Below are positions 14,751-24,100 of a stretch of 24,611 nucleotides of DNA, in pieces (position 1 is the stretch's first letter; each line of letters begins with the position of its first letter). The stretch covers positions 1 to 24,611 of the forward strand of contig CAYYNP010000137.1 in NCBI GenBank assembly GCA_964472545.1. The letters are read 5' to 3'. The notes beneath the pieces were generated by a model, which had not been told where the DNA came from, ran no database searches, and worked only from the letters and a program-made list of their open reading frames with translations. This DNA comes from CAYYNP01 sp964472545. Lineage in GTDB: Bacteria > Planctomycetota > Planctomycetia > Pirellulales > Thermoguttaceae. The position numbers were made by a program, and so were the translations under genes.

Positions 14751-16547
14751 ATGATCGATCGACGTGTGACGCGACTCGGTTTTCTTGGCGTGGTAATCTC
14801 CCTCAGTCTGATCCCGCTCTGTCTGGTTGCCAGCCTGGCTCCCTTGATCGCGGCGGAGGGCAAGTGTTCCGATGATCCGGCAGCCGAGGTGGAGCGGCTT
14901 GCCGAGCAACTTCACTCGAGTGCCCCGGCCGGGCAGATCGAGGCCGTCCGGGCGCTGGGGCGTTTGAAGGATGCCCGCGCGGAAAAGGTCCTGGCCAACG
15001 CCGTGGTGTTTCTCACCGGGCCGGTGAAGATAGCCGCCAAGGACGCACTGCGGCAACGCGAAGGCTCCAAGACGGCCACGTCCGAGCAGGCGGGCAAACT
15101 GGTGATGCCGCAGGACGTCCGGCGGCTCGTCGTCGACCTGGGCTCTTCGTATCCGGCCGTGCGGGTTTGGGCTGCGAGGGAGTTCATGAAGTTGGGGCCC
15201 CAGGCCGCCGACGCCGTGCCCTTTCTGCTGGACGCACTGGAAGACGACGCCTACGAATGCGAGGACGATCTGGCCGACAAGGTCAGTACGTGTGCCCGTT
15301 GGGCGTTGGAGCGGATTGGAAAGCCGGCGGTCGAACCGGCTTTGAAGCGGCTAAAGCACCCGCGGCCGGCGGCGCGTGCCTGTGCGGCAATGATCCTCGG
15401 CCAACTCGACGATCGCCGGGCGATCGGGCCGCTGACAGAGGCCATTGGGGACGCCGACCGGCAGGTCCGTAGCAAGGCGATGCGCGCCTTGGCCAGATTC
15501 GAAGATCCCGCGTCGATCCCTACGATCTTGGCCGTGCTCGACCGCGACGACTACGCTCGCCACATTGACGACGTTGCCGACGCGATAGCAGCCTTCCAGC
15601 GCGACGGTGTGCGGCCGCTGGTCGGGTTGCTCTCGCACAAAGACCATCGCGCTCGCGAGGCGGCCGCGTATCGGCTGGCCTACATCGACCACCCGGACGG
15701 GATCGATCCGCTGTTGAAGGCCCTGCACGACGAGAACCATTTCGTGCAGGGCTGCGCCGCCCAGGCGTTCTACTGGATCGGCAAGCACCGCGGCCCGCAG
15801 CCGATGATCGATGCGTTTGCGATGAAGGACGCCTATCCCGAGGTCCGCCGCGTGGCGTTGCACGCGCTGGAAGGTCATCCGCGCGAAGTCGAGTTCCTCT
15901 GTGACGCACTCTCCGATTCCAGCTACGAAGTGCAGAATCACGCGGCCTGGCGACTCGAGAAGCTCCGCCCGCCCGCGGCGCTGGACGCGTTGGTCGCGGC
16001 GTTGGCGGAATCGAAGTCCTCCAGTGTCCGTGGCGACGTGGCCGAGGTGCTCGGGGAGTTGAAGGACCGGCGTGCCGTCGAACCGCTGATTGCCGCCTTG
16101 GACGAACCGAACGCGCTGGCCCGGGGCAAGATCGCTGCGGCCTTGGGGAAGATCGGCGACGCCCGGGCGATCGAGCCGCTGATCGCGGCACGGAAGAGCG
16201 AAGGCTGGAGCAGCCGCACCCGCGTGGCCGGTGCGCTGGCAAAGTTCGACGATCCCCGCGTGGTGGCCCCGCTGCTGGAGTTGCTGGCCGACCGCGCGTC
16301 CACGGTACGTTCCAGCGCGGCCTATGCACTAGGCGACGTGAAGGCCGACGGAGTGGTCGACGCGTTGATCGCAAGGCTCAAAGCAGACAAAGACAACTAC
16401 GTCCGCCAACACGTCGCCGAAGCCCTCGGCCGGCAGGGCGATCCGAAGGCGATTCCCGCCCTGACCGCCGCGGTGAACGACGAGAAGGGCAACGTGCGCG
16501 GGGCGGCCGCGGAGGCGTTGCAGAAGATGGGGGAGACCCCGAAGTAG
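14751..16547 (+). CDS. Secreted HEAT-repeat (PBS-lyase-type) protein
   Basis: A 598-residue protein with an N-terminal signal peptide (LGFLGVVISLSLIPLCLVASLAPLIAAEG, about residues 9-37) followed by an almost continuous array of ~30-residue HEAT/PBS-lyase repeats. Each has the pattern A-V-x-P-L-I-x-A-L-D-D...V-R-x-A-A-A-x-A-L-G, for example RRAVEPLIAALDEPNALARGKIAAALGKIG near 455. Such arrays form alpha solenoids that bind proteins. No enzyme domain is visible; the array alone fills the protein. Secreted or periplasmic HEAT proteins are abundant in planctomycetes, with mostly unknown partners. ATG 14751 has GGGGAGG seven bases upstream; a TTG-initiated extension is rejected because it lacks a ribosome site and would bury the signal peptide. 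It ends convergent with the next gene, with repeats in the 156-base gap. Confidence 0.86.
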   Translation: MIDRRVTRLGFLGVVISLSLIPLCLVASLAPLIAAEGKCSDDPAAEVERLAEQLHSSAPAGQIEAVRALGRLKDARAEKVLANAVVFLTGPVKIAAKDALRQREGSKTATSEQAGKLVMPQDVRRLVVDLGSSYPAVRVWAAREFMKLGPQAADAVPFLLDALEDDAYECEDDLADKVSTCARWALERIGKPAVEPALKRLKHPRPAARACAAMILGQLDDRRAIGPLTEAIGDADRQVRSKAMRALARFEDPASIPTILAVLDRDDYARHIDDVADAIAAFQRDGVRPLVGLLSHKDHRAREAAAYRLAYIDHPDGIDPLLKALHDENHFVQGCAAQAFYWIGKHRGPQPMIDAFAMKDAYPEVRRVALHALEGHPREVEFLCDALSDSSYEVQNHAAWRLEKLRPPAALDALVAALAESKSSSVRGDVAEVLGELKDRRAVEPLIAALDEPNALARGKIAAALGKIGDARAIEPLIAARKSEGWSSRTRVAGALAKFDDPRVVAPLLELLADRASTVRSSAAYALGDVKADGVVDALIARLKADKDNYVRQHVAEALGRQGDPKAIPALTAAVNDEKGNVRGAAAEALQKMGETPK

Positions 16548-16703
16548 CCGTTGCGCCAGGCACAAAGCCGCGACCGGTGGTCGCGCCCGTCGGCCCCGTG
16601 AAGGTCGCGCCCAAACGTCGGCGAAAAGTGAGGCTGGAATAAGAAGGAGATTGGAAGAGGCGCGACCACCGATCGCGGCTTTATGGACCTCTTGCGGCAG
16701 CGA
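16548..16703. repeat. Inverted pair of a palindromic repeat (family B) in a convergent gap
   Basis: The 24 bases at 16564-16587 (beginning AAAGCCGCGACCGGTGG) and 16659-16682 are inverted copies differing at one position. Each is itself palindromic around CGCGACC-GGTCGCG. They sit between two convergent genes and may work as a bidirectional terminator; a third copy is at 17987-18008. Confidence 0.75.
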
Positions 16704-17807
16704 TCAGTCGATCTTGAATTCCTCCTCCACTGCCGGTTCGATTCTAATCTCGTAGTACGAAGTGAGTATCATCAGGCTCATTGAGGTTTGCAATAGCCGG
16801 CCACCGTCGGCGGCATGGGCGCCGTTCGCAAAGAACCAACTACCGGCCTCGGCGCCGGACGTCGGCTGCGCATTGACCAGCCGCCCGCGAAGCGCCCGGT
16901 TCCATGCTTCCCACTCGTCGCCGCCCCAATGGGACATTGTCTTCTGACCGAAGTAGCTGTAGACGATATCGTTCTTCCAGGGCCCCACCTGCCCCAACTG
17001 CTCGACGCCGGCCTTCAGCGCCGGATTGTCTCTCTTCCAGCCGAGAAACATCCGGCAGAGCAGCCCGGCAGCCGTGCTGGTCGCATCGGGCCGCTGCCCC
17101 GGGCTTCGGCCGTATTGAGCCCCGTTTGCCGCCTGTACGCGATCCAAGAACATGGTTGCCCCTTTCACCGTTTTCGGAGGCACTTTCAGGTAGGCCATGT
17201 GTCCGCTCTTTAGTGCCAAGACGTGCCGGGTGGTCACCACCGTGTCTGCGGGCCTTCCCGGTTTCGGCGGCCATCCACCGGTCTTCGGGTCCTGCGTGGC
17301 GACGATGTGATCGACGGCCTGCTGGGCGGGCCTATACAGGCGCTTGTCGTTGGTCATCATGTAGGCCTCGCAGAGGACCAACGATGCCATCGCGCTGAAG
17401 GTTGCTTCTTCCTCCTTTCCAAACAGGTGAGCACGGTTTGCCGCAGGCTGCATCTGCCGCATCAGAAACTGGATCCCCTTGTTCATCGCATCCTTGTACT
17501 TGCCCGTCTTGTGGGTGTGGCCGGATTTCAGAAAAGGCAGTATCGCAACAGCCGTTGCCCCGCATTTCGACGTGCATTTGCCGGAGTTCGCGTAGCCGCG
17601 GTCGAAATCCCAACTGCCGTCGTCGTTCTGCCGCCGAGCCAGCCAACTCAATCCGCGGGACAGGGCCGCCTCGCTCTCGGCGCTGGCGCCGCTGGCACGA
17701 ATGGGCCGATCGCGGGGAGAGTCCGGCGGCTCGGCAAGCACGGCTGAGCCGGCCGCGCAGATCAACGTGGTCAGGATCGTCGCATGTAGGGGTCGTGTGG
17801 TCAACAT
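16704..17807 (-). CDS. Secreted prenyltransferase/squalene-cyclase-like alpha-toroid protein
   Basis: A 367-residue protein with a signal peptide of about 25 residues (cleavage near AVLA-EP). The body holds alpha-toroid repeats of the squalene-cyclase / prenyltransferase type: LSWLARRQNDDGSWDFDRGY, IQFLMRQM, VDHIVATQDPKTGGWPPKPG, and the WGGDEWEAWNRALRGRLVNAQ segment. These repeats occur in terpene cyclases and complement-like proteins, and in many secreted planctomycete proteins with no known enzyme activity. The DxDD motif of squalene cyclases is not obvious, so catalysis is doubtful. ATG 17807 has GGAGGAA about eight bases upstream. It lies downstream of the sigma-54 regulator in the same direction, with a 210-base gap, and is convergent with the HEAT gene. 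Possible partner of that exported protein, by position only. Confidence 0.8.
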   Translation of the reverse strand: MLTTRPLHATILTTLICAAGSAVLAEPPDSPRDRPIRASGASAESEAALSRGLSWLARRQNDDGSWDFDRGYANSGKCTSKCGATAVAILPFLKSGHTHKTGKYKDAMNKGIQFLMRQMQPAANRAHLFGKEEEATFSAMASLVLCEAYMMTNDKRLYRPAQQAVDHIVATQDPKTGGWPPKPGRPADTVVTTRHVLALKSGHMAYLKVPPKTVKGATMFLDRVQAANGAQYGRSPGQRPDATSTAAGLLCRMFLGWKRDNPALKAGVEQLGQVGPWKNDIVYSYFGQKTMSHWGGDEWEAWNRALRGRLVNAQPTSGAEAGSWFFANGAHAADGGRLLQTSMSLMILTSYYEIRIEPAVEEEFKID

Positions 17808-17986
17808 GACGTGTTCCTCCGAGAGCCGCCGAAACCCACTTTCAGCAAGGTCCTTCGGTTCGCACGCCGCAGATTATTCCCCGGCGACGCTCGTTGGCAT
17901 TCGGGCACACAGTTCCCCCCGGGTGATTGCGCAGCGGAGTGGCGCTACGCGGTACGGCTTGGCATCGCACGTGAGCGAGAAGACGA

Positions 17987-18008
17987 GGCGCGACCGCCGG
18001 TCGCGGCT
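17987..18008. repeat. Palindromic repeat copy (family B)
   Basis: These 22 bases match 16564-16587 with one change and are palindromic around CGACCGCCGGTCG. The copy lies ten bases beyond the stop of the sigma-54 regulator, where it could act as a transcription terminator. The rest of 17808-18017 shows no other feature. Confidence 0.7.
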
Positions 18009-18017
18009 CTATTGACT

Positions 18018-19403
18018 TCAGCGGCCGATTGCCATCTGCTGCTCTTCCAGCCCCAGCCGCTTCATCTTCTTGTAGAGCGTGGTGCGGTTGATGCCCAGGG
18101 CTTCGGCGGTGACGTGGCGGTTCCACTGGTTGGCTTCGAGCACCTCGCGGATGATCTGCCGCTCGGGGCCTTCCATCGCCTGTTTGAGCGTGCGGGTGCC
18201 GATCGGCTCGAGGCCCACCGGAGCGGCGGCGGCCAGTTCGCCGGGCAGGTCTTCCAGGCCGATCATGTCGCTCTTGCCCAAGAGCACGGCCCGTTCGATC
18301 ACGTTTTGCAGCTCCCGCACGTTGCCCGGCCAGCGATAGCGCTGCAATGCGGCGACGGCTTCGTCGGAAAAGCCGTGGACCTGCTTGCCGGCGTCTTCGC
18401 GGACGTCGGCCAGAAAGTGATCGGCCAAGAGTGGGATATCGGAGATCCGCTCGCGCAGCGGCGGCAGCTCGATGTTGATCACGTTGATGCGGTAGAACAG
18501 GTCTTGGCGGAAGCGCCCGTCGGCGACCGCCTCGGACAAGTTCTCATTGGTGGCCAGGATCACTCGGGCGTCGACGGTGAAGGTCTCGGTGCCGCCGACC
18601 TGCTCGAACTCGAAGTCCTGCAGCACGCGCAGCATCTTGACCTGCATGGCCGGGCTGGCGGTGGCGATTTCGTCGAGGAAGATCGTGCCGCCGTCGGCCA
18701 GCTTGAACTTGCCGAGTTTCTCGCCGGTGGCCCCGGTGAACGCGCCGGCCGTGTGTCCGAAGAGTTCGCTTTCCAGCAGCGTTTCCGGCAGGGCGCCGCA
18801 AGCCACCTCGATAAACGACTTGTCGCGTCGTCCACTGCCGCGATGGATCGCCCGGGCGATCAACGACTTGCCGGTGCCGCTTTCGCCGGTGATCAGCACG
18901 GCGGCCTTGGCGTCGGCCACGCTTTCGATCATGTCGTAAATCTTCAACATGCGATGGTCGCGGCCGACGATATTGTCGACGCCGAAGCGCATATCGAGCT
19001 GTGCCTTGAGCGTCTTGTTCTCCTCGATCACCTCGCGCTGGTTCAGCGCGCGATCGATGGCCATTTCGAGTTCTTCGTCGATCAGCGGCTTGGTGAGGAA
19101 ATCGAACGCCCCGGCGCGGATCGCCTCGACGGCCGTTTCCACGGTGCCGTATCCGGTGAGCAAAATGACGGCGACGGCCGGGTGGTTCTTACGGCAGTGG
19201 TGCAATACGTCGAAGCCGTCGCCGTCACGAAGTTTTACGTCGGTCAGCACCAGATCGTAAGTCTTGCGGTCGACCGCTGCGACGCCCTCGGCCGCGGTGG
19301 CCACGGCGTCGATCAGGTAGCCTTCCTCCCGCAGCCATTCGGCCATGGAGGTCAGCACGTGTCGGTCGTCGTCGATCAACAGGAGTGTGCCACGATGCTT
19401 CAT
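18018..19403 (-). CDS. NtrC/AtoC-type sigma-54 response regulator
   Basis: A 461-residue three-domain transcription activator. The receiver (~1-125) has acidic pocket D11/D12/D13, phospho-acceptor D55 in LVLTDVKL and the conserved FLTKP lysine. The AAA+ domain (~145-385) has Walker A GESGTGKS, the sigma-54 contact GAFTGA, Walker B GGTIFLDEI and WPGNVREL. A Fis-type helix-turn-helix ends the protein (WNRHVTAEALGINRTTLYKKM). On phosphorylation it would oligomerise and remodel sigma-54 RNA polymerase. All key residues are intact. ATG 19403 has GGGAAGA upstream. No sensor kinase gene adjoins it, so the partner is elsewhere or it is an orphan; I found no sigma-54 (-24/-12) promoter in this window. 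Confidence 0.94.
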   Translation of the reverse strand: MKHRGTLLLIDDDRHVLTSMAEWLREEGYLIDAVATAAEGVAAVDRKTYDLVLTDVKLRDGDGFDVLHHCRKNHPAVAVILLTGYGTVETAVEAIRAGAFDFLTKPLIDEELEMAIDRALNQREVIEENKTLKAQLDMRFGVDNIVGRDHRMLKIYDMIESVADAKAAVLITGESGTGKSLIARAIHRGSGRRDKSFIEVACGALPETLLESELFGHTAGAFTGATGEKLGKFKLADGGTIFLDEIATASPAMQVKMLRVLQDFEFEQVGGTETFTVDARVILATNENLSEAVADGRFRQDLFYRINVINIELPPLRERISDIPLLADHFLADVREDAGKQVHGFSDEAVAALQRYRWPGNVRELQNVIERAVLLGKSDMIGLEDLPGELAAAAPVGLEPIGTRTLKQAMEGPERQIIREVLEANQWNRHVTAEALGINRTTLYKKMKRLGLEEQQMAIGR

Positions 19404-19931
19404 CAGTTCTTCCCGGCTTGGTGCGACGTCGGATTATTCCGGACGCAGCGGTTGCCGCAGGTGTCCGAACCAGTGCAACCTGACTGCAAGGACTCGCCGT
19501 CGTGCGAAGCGTCATAACCGGCTGCCATTGCCGGCCGCAGACGCCCCGGAGGTTGAAAACGCGGTAGTCCGTCGCCAAATATCTACGTTACGGGGTGCGG
19601 CAAGTCAACGTGAAGGAAGCGGGATTTCGCCGCGGGGGGGCGAAAGGCAACGCCGTAGCTGGATTCGCAAGAATTCAGAGTGGCTGGGGCGGCAAGGGGT
19701 AGATGGAACGGCAGAGGGTGTCTGGAACGGCAGAGGGTGGCTGGGGCAGAGCGCAGCGGCGCCCCAGGGGGCGAACACCGGGGCACCGCTGCGCTCTGTC
19801 CCGGCCACCCATCGACGCACGGGGCGCTCAGGATTCTCGCGAATTCAGCTACCGGACGGGCACAACTCCGGCGTACACTTCTTCAGCGGCTGACGTTGCT
19901 GTAGAATGGAGGGCGACAAGGACCGAAACTG
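19404..19931. other. Gene-free gap upstream of the sigma-54 regulator and the glycosyltransferase
   Basis: The two flanking genes are divergent. No protein gene is supported. The stretch contains the MITE-like unit 19655-19852. A weak -10 (TAGAAT, 19902-19907) for the glycosyltransferase gene lies at the right end, with no clear -35 box. Confidence 0.6.
19655..19852. mobile_element. MITE-like palindromic repeat unit (family A arms inside terminal inverted repeats)
   Basis: Terminal inverted repeats of about 26 bp lie at 19657-19682 (AGCTGGATTCGCAAGAATTC...) and 19825-19850, with 21 of 26 positions matching, and extend a couple of bases further out. Inside are a tandem pair of TGGAACGGCAGAGGGTG at 19704-19720 and 19723-19739, then a long hairpin with arms 19735-19765 and 19780-19810 (28 of 31 matching, 14-nt loop). 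No coding capacity. Size and structure fit a non-autonomous, MITE- or REP-like element. No clear target-site duplication was identified. Confidence 0.6.
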
Positions 19932-20711
19932 ATGTCAAACGCCGACAAAACGCTAGTCACGGTGGCCACCTACAACGAGATGGAGAATCTCCCTTCGTTG
20001 GTCGACGAGATCTTCGCCGTGGTGCCGGAAGTCGACGTGCTGGTGATCGACGACAACTCGCCCGACGGCACCGGCGATTGGTGTGAAGAGCGGCACGCCG
20101 AGGATCGGCGGCTGCGCTGTCTGCATCGCAAGGGCAAGCTCGGCCTGGGCACGGCCACGATTGCCGGCATGCGCTACGGCATCGAGCGGGATTATCGCTA
20201 CGTACTGAACATGGACGCCGATTTCAGCCACCACCCCCGCTACCTGCCCGACTTGATCGCCGGCATGGCCCCGGACGGCGGCCCGGCGGTCGACGTGATG
20301 ATCGGCTCCCGTTACGTGCCCGGCGGCGGCGTGGAGGGCTGGCCGCTGCGGCGGCACCTGATGAGCCGGGGGGTGAACTGCTATGCCCGCTGGCTCTTGG
20401 GACTGAAGCCGAAGGATTGCAGCGGGGCCTTTCGCTGCTATCGCACCGAGTTGCTCAAGCGGCTCGATTTCAACGCCGTCCGCAGCCGCGGCTATTCGTT
20501 CCAGGAAGAGATCCTCTGGTTGCTCAAACGCCTCGGCGCCCGTTTCGGCGAAGTGCCGATTGTCTTCACCGACCGCCAGCGGGGCACCTCGAAGATCGAC
20601 TCGAAGGAAGCTCTGGCGGCGTTGCGGATCATTCTCACGCTGGGCGTGAAGAACTGGCTCTGCTGGACGCCGCGACGGTTTTCGTCGGTGCCGCCGGGAG
20701 CGGTGGGGTGA
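19932..20711 (+). CDS. Family-2 glycosyltransferase, polyprenol-phosphate mannosyltransferase type
   Basis: A 259-residue cytosolic GT-A glycosyltransferase like dolichol-phosphate mannose synthase (DPM1). Motifs in order are VATYNEMENLP, IDDNSPDGTGDW, the D-x-D in NMDADFSHHP, GSRYVPGGGVEGW, DCSGAFRCYR, and SRGYSFQEE, with TDRQRGTSKID near the end. It would move mannose (or a related sugar) from a nucleotide sugar to a polyprenyl phosphate at the inner face of the membrane. There is no C-terminal membrane segment, as in short DPM1 proteins, so membrane contact would be peripheral. ATG 19932 has AAGGA nine bases upstream. It is a single gene between a repeat region and a low-complexity gap. 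Confidence 0.9.
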   Translation: MSNADKTLVTVATYNEMENLPSLVDEIFAVVPEVDVLVIDDNSPDGTGDWCEERHAEDRRLRCLHRKGKLGLGTATIAGMRYGIERDYRYVLNMDADFSHHPRYLPDLIAGMAPDGGPAVDVMIGSRYVPGGGVEGWPLRRHLMSRGVNCYARWLLGLKPKDCSGAFRCYRTELLKRLDFNAVRSRGYSFQEEILWLLKRLGARFGEVPIVFTDRQRGTSKIDSKEALAALRIILTLGVKNWLCWTPRRFSSVPPGAVG

Positions 20712-20938
20712 GGGGATGAGGGGGTGACAGGGTGAGGGGGTGACAAGGTGGTTCGTGCTCCTGGCGCAGATTCTCCTAGCGATAGCACGTCTTGGCAGAG
20801 AATACGCTTGGCCGTCAAGGTGGCCTTGTCCCCGTGGCACACGTCGAGTCGATCAAAGTACGGCGTCCACCGCAACTTTCCAGAATGTCACCCCGTCACC
20901 TTGTCACCCCGTCACCCTGCCACCCTCACCCCCTCTGC
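20704..20938. repeat. GTGACA/GTGAGG-type tandem repeats in inverted orientation
   Basis: G-rich units GGGGTGAGGGGATGAGG, GGGGTGACAGGGTGAG and GGGGTGACAAGGTGG run through 20704-20751. The complementary form (TGTCACCCCGTCACCTTGTC...) fills 20886-20938. They flank 134 bases in which I see no gene. Such minisatellite-like GTGACA runs often appear in planctomycete gaps. Confidence 0.6.
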
Positions 20939-21135
20939 CACGCCAGGATCAGCTGCTGCAGCTCGGGATCGATCCAGCGGTGCGTGGCGATGCCGCGGCT
21001 GTCGGGCAGTAGCGAGTGGATGCCGCAGGCGAGGTAACAGCCGGGGTGCGCGGCGGTGGAAACGAACAGCGGGCCGCCGCTCATGCCCGCCAGAAATGTG
21101 CCGCGGGTGCCCTTGCCCCGGCCGCCGAGGTTCGG
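20926..21135 (-). pseudogene. C-terminal remnant of a trypsin-like serine protease
   Basis: Reading the minus strand directly after the TAG of the PQQ gene (21136-21138), a frame of 69 codons continues without a stop to TGA at 20926-20928. It encodes GTRGTFLAGMSGGPLFVSTA and GCYLACGIHSLLPDSRGIATHRWID. The GMSGGPLF part resembles the catalytic-serine motif (GDSGGP) of trypsin-like proteases. There is no His or Asp motif and no start codon with a ribosome site, so it looks like a broken gene end. It is in frame with the upstream PQQ protein, so a former fusion is possible. The family call is by one motif and is tentative. Confidence 0.4.
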
Positions 21136-24100
21136 CTATTTGCCACCCATGCAAATCAGCTCCCCGGCTTCGCTCGCCAGGTAGAGGCGGCCGTCGCTGA
21201 CGATCATTCCGTCGAAGATCGGCAGTTCCTCGAGTTTCTGCTTGTCGAGGATCTTGCCGTCCGCGGCAGAGACGGTCCACATCTCGCTGCCCATGCGACC
21301 TTCGAACGCGGCCATCGGATCGTCGTCCTGCACTACGTCCGGCGGTCCACAGACCACCAGCGTTTGGCCGCCCAGCGCCATGGCACAGACACGGACGGGG
21401 ATCCAATGGTGCCACTTCGGCGGCGCGCCGCGTGAAAAGCCCATGCCTTTGTCCTTGGCCCAGGCGCGGGGGTCGAGCGTAGGCTCGTTGTCGTTGTCGT
21501 CGGCAATCAACAGGTAGCCCTTGGTCGCCGGATCGAGCTTTGGGCTCAGCGGATAACGCGACGTGTAGGCCTTCAGCGCGTACGTGTGCTGCGGGCCGAC
21601 GACCAGCAACTGCCCGCTCTTCGGCGCCAGGTTGGCGTGATTGAAGCCGGTCCAGGTCTTCGAGTACATCCAATACGTACGGTTGAAGAAGGTGGTGTCC
21701 AGAAAGCCGCTGGTGGTGAACAGGTGCAGACCGAGGTCGCGTTCGCCGACGCCGTACTTCTCGTCGACCAGGATACCGGCCAGCTTGTCGTAGGTGCTCA
21801 TCTTCTCGCCGCGCCAGGGGACATTGAAGATGTCTTCGTTGACGTAGTCCTTGTTGTCGAGGTTCATCGACGGCCGCCCGGTGAGTTCTTCTTTGGTCGG
21901 ATACTTCGACGGCTGGAGTTTCAGGTCCGGCGAGAACTTCATCTGATTGAGATAGATGAACCCGCCCTGGCCGACCAGCACGTCGGAATTGGCCCCTTCG
22001 ATGTGATACGAGGGCACGAAGTCCTTACCGACCTTGTCCTCGCGGGTGTCCATCGCCGTATCCAGCCGGCCACTGTGTTTGATCTTCCCGGTCGCGATAT
22101 CCACCGCGAACAACAGCAGCCCGCCGTCGACGAAACTGGACCGGCCGGCGCTGCAATAGGCCAGATCGCCTTCGACCAATACGCTGCCGTGCAGCCGCCA
22201 GACCGATTCGAGTTGGCCGTCGACCGCCATCCAGCGTTCTTGCGGGGCCAAACGCCGGCGCCAGGCCAACTCTCCGTCGGCGGCGCGAAGGCAATAAAGG
22301 AACCCGTCGGCACTGCCGAAGACGGCCAGGCCTCGATAGAGCGACGGCGGCGAATCGATCCGGGCGTCGGTGGCGAAGGTCCACTGCTGCGTTCCGTCGG
22401 CGGCATCCAGGGCGTAGATCGTGTGCCGGTTCTTCGCCACGACGAACACGCGCCCGTCGGATGCCACCGGAGGCGTCAGGGCGTCGTCGAAAGCAACCTT
22501 CCACCGCCGCTTCAACTTGCCCGAGACCTCGCTGGCCGAGGCGCCCGTACGCCGGCCGTCGTGACGATAGGCCGGCCAAGACGTGGCACCGGCATCGGCG
22601 GCGGCTGCGACGAATCCGTACGCGGGGCCCTTTTCGAGCGGGCCAACCGTCGTCTTTTCGGGCCGCCCGTCCGATGGCGATTTGCCCGCCGCCGCAAAGG
22701 CGTTCAGCCCGGGAAACAACGCGGCCGGGTAGCAAAGGCAGGAATCCGGTGGGACGTACAGGAAGCCGTTGGCCGGCATCACGCCATAGGTGCAGGTGCC
22801 GCGCAGCCAGTCGTTCTGACTGTGCGTATCGTCGCCGAGACTGAGGAACTCGATGCCCCGGAATTGGGAGATCAGATAGTCTTCGGTCGCCTTGGCCCGG
22901 TAACAGCGCAAATGATGGCCGTCGCTCTGCACGCTGCTAACATCCACCCGGGAGGTCTCCTTCCCATCGTCCAACCCATAGCCGACGATGGTTCCGTCGG
23001 CGCCGGAGCACCAGAGCGTGCTGCGAACACAAAACAGATCGAATTCCCGCATCGACTGGCCCTTCACACCCGGCGCCCGCCAGACGACGGCACCGTCGTC
23101 GAGCGAGAGGGCGACGATCTGCTGGCGAGACGACAGCACGGCTTTGCCGCCGGCCAGCAGCAGCATCTTGCCGCCGGTTTGTTTGCCCGGCGTTTCGTCG
23201 AACTGCCATCGAACACTGCCGTCGTCGCGATTGCGGCAGACGACGCTCTTGCGGTTGTGGTAGACGACTTCCTTCGGGCCGACGCAGAGCAGTTGCGGCA
23301 GCACGGCCTTGTCTTTCACTTGCCAAACGACCTGCTCGGTCGATGTGTCGAAGCAGGTGATTGTGGCGGCGGTCGCACCACTCTCTTCGAGGCGACGCCC
23401 GGCGACGAACACCTGGTTTTCGGCGACGAGGATCTCTTCGGCACCCTCGGTGTCTGGGATCTGGCCCAGCGTTTCGCCGGTGGCTGCGTCGAGGACGTCG
23501 ACGCCACCGCCGTACTCGAACGTAACGTACAGCCGATCGCCGTCGGCCACCAGCCGCCGGGCCATGCTGCCGCCGAAGAACCGCAACGCCCGAGTGCGCC
23601 ACGCTTGGCTGCCCCAGGTCGGCAGCGGGCGCTGCCAGAGCATCGATCCGTTGAATGCGTCGCGCGCGAAGAGCGTCCACCTTTCTCCCAGCCGCGGGTC
23701 TTCCATGCCGGTCAGCCCCGTGTCGAAGATGTAGAACATCCGGCCACGCGCGGTGACTAGCGCGGGGAAGCTGTTGTTTACCTCGTGGCTCCGTCCCCAC
23801 AGAGGCCCCGACGACCATTGCAACCGCCGCGGCGAGCCGATCTGCTCGTCCTGCGAAACGGCGTTGCCGGTCGGGTCGTGTAGGAAATGAGTCCACTCGT
23901 CCATGCCCGCCGGCCACGGCTTGACGACCTTCTCCCAATCGTTACCGCTGCGAATGACGGCCAGCCCAAGCGGCCGAACGACTCGCAGCATCTCCTGCCG
24001 GGAGAGGCCAAGCGGATCGTCGACCATCAGCAGGTTGACCAGGTTGTCGAGATATGGCAGACGCTCCCCGTCGAGCCGCCGCACGGAAACCGGTCCGTGA

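Noticed and set aside
17811..19517. 568-codon plus-strand frame opposite the sigma-54 regulator
   Set aside because: The minus strand encodes a full response regulator with all motifs; the opposite frame has no family features.
20492..20875. Minus-strand frame spanning the glycosyltransferase end and the repeat gap
   Set aside because: It mixes antisense glycosyltransferase sequence with translated GTGACA repeats and shows no domain.
21586..23760. 724-codon plus-strand frame opposite the PQQ-repeat gene
   Set aside because: Shadow frame caused by GC bias; the minus frame has a signal peptide and propeller repeats.
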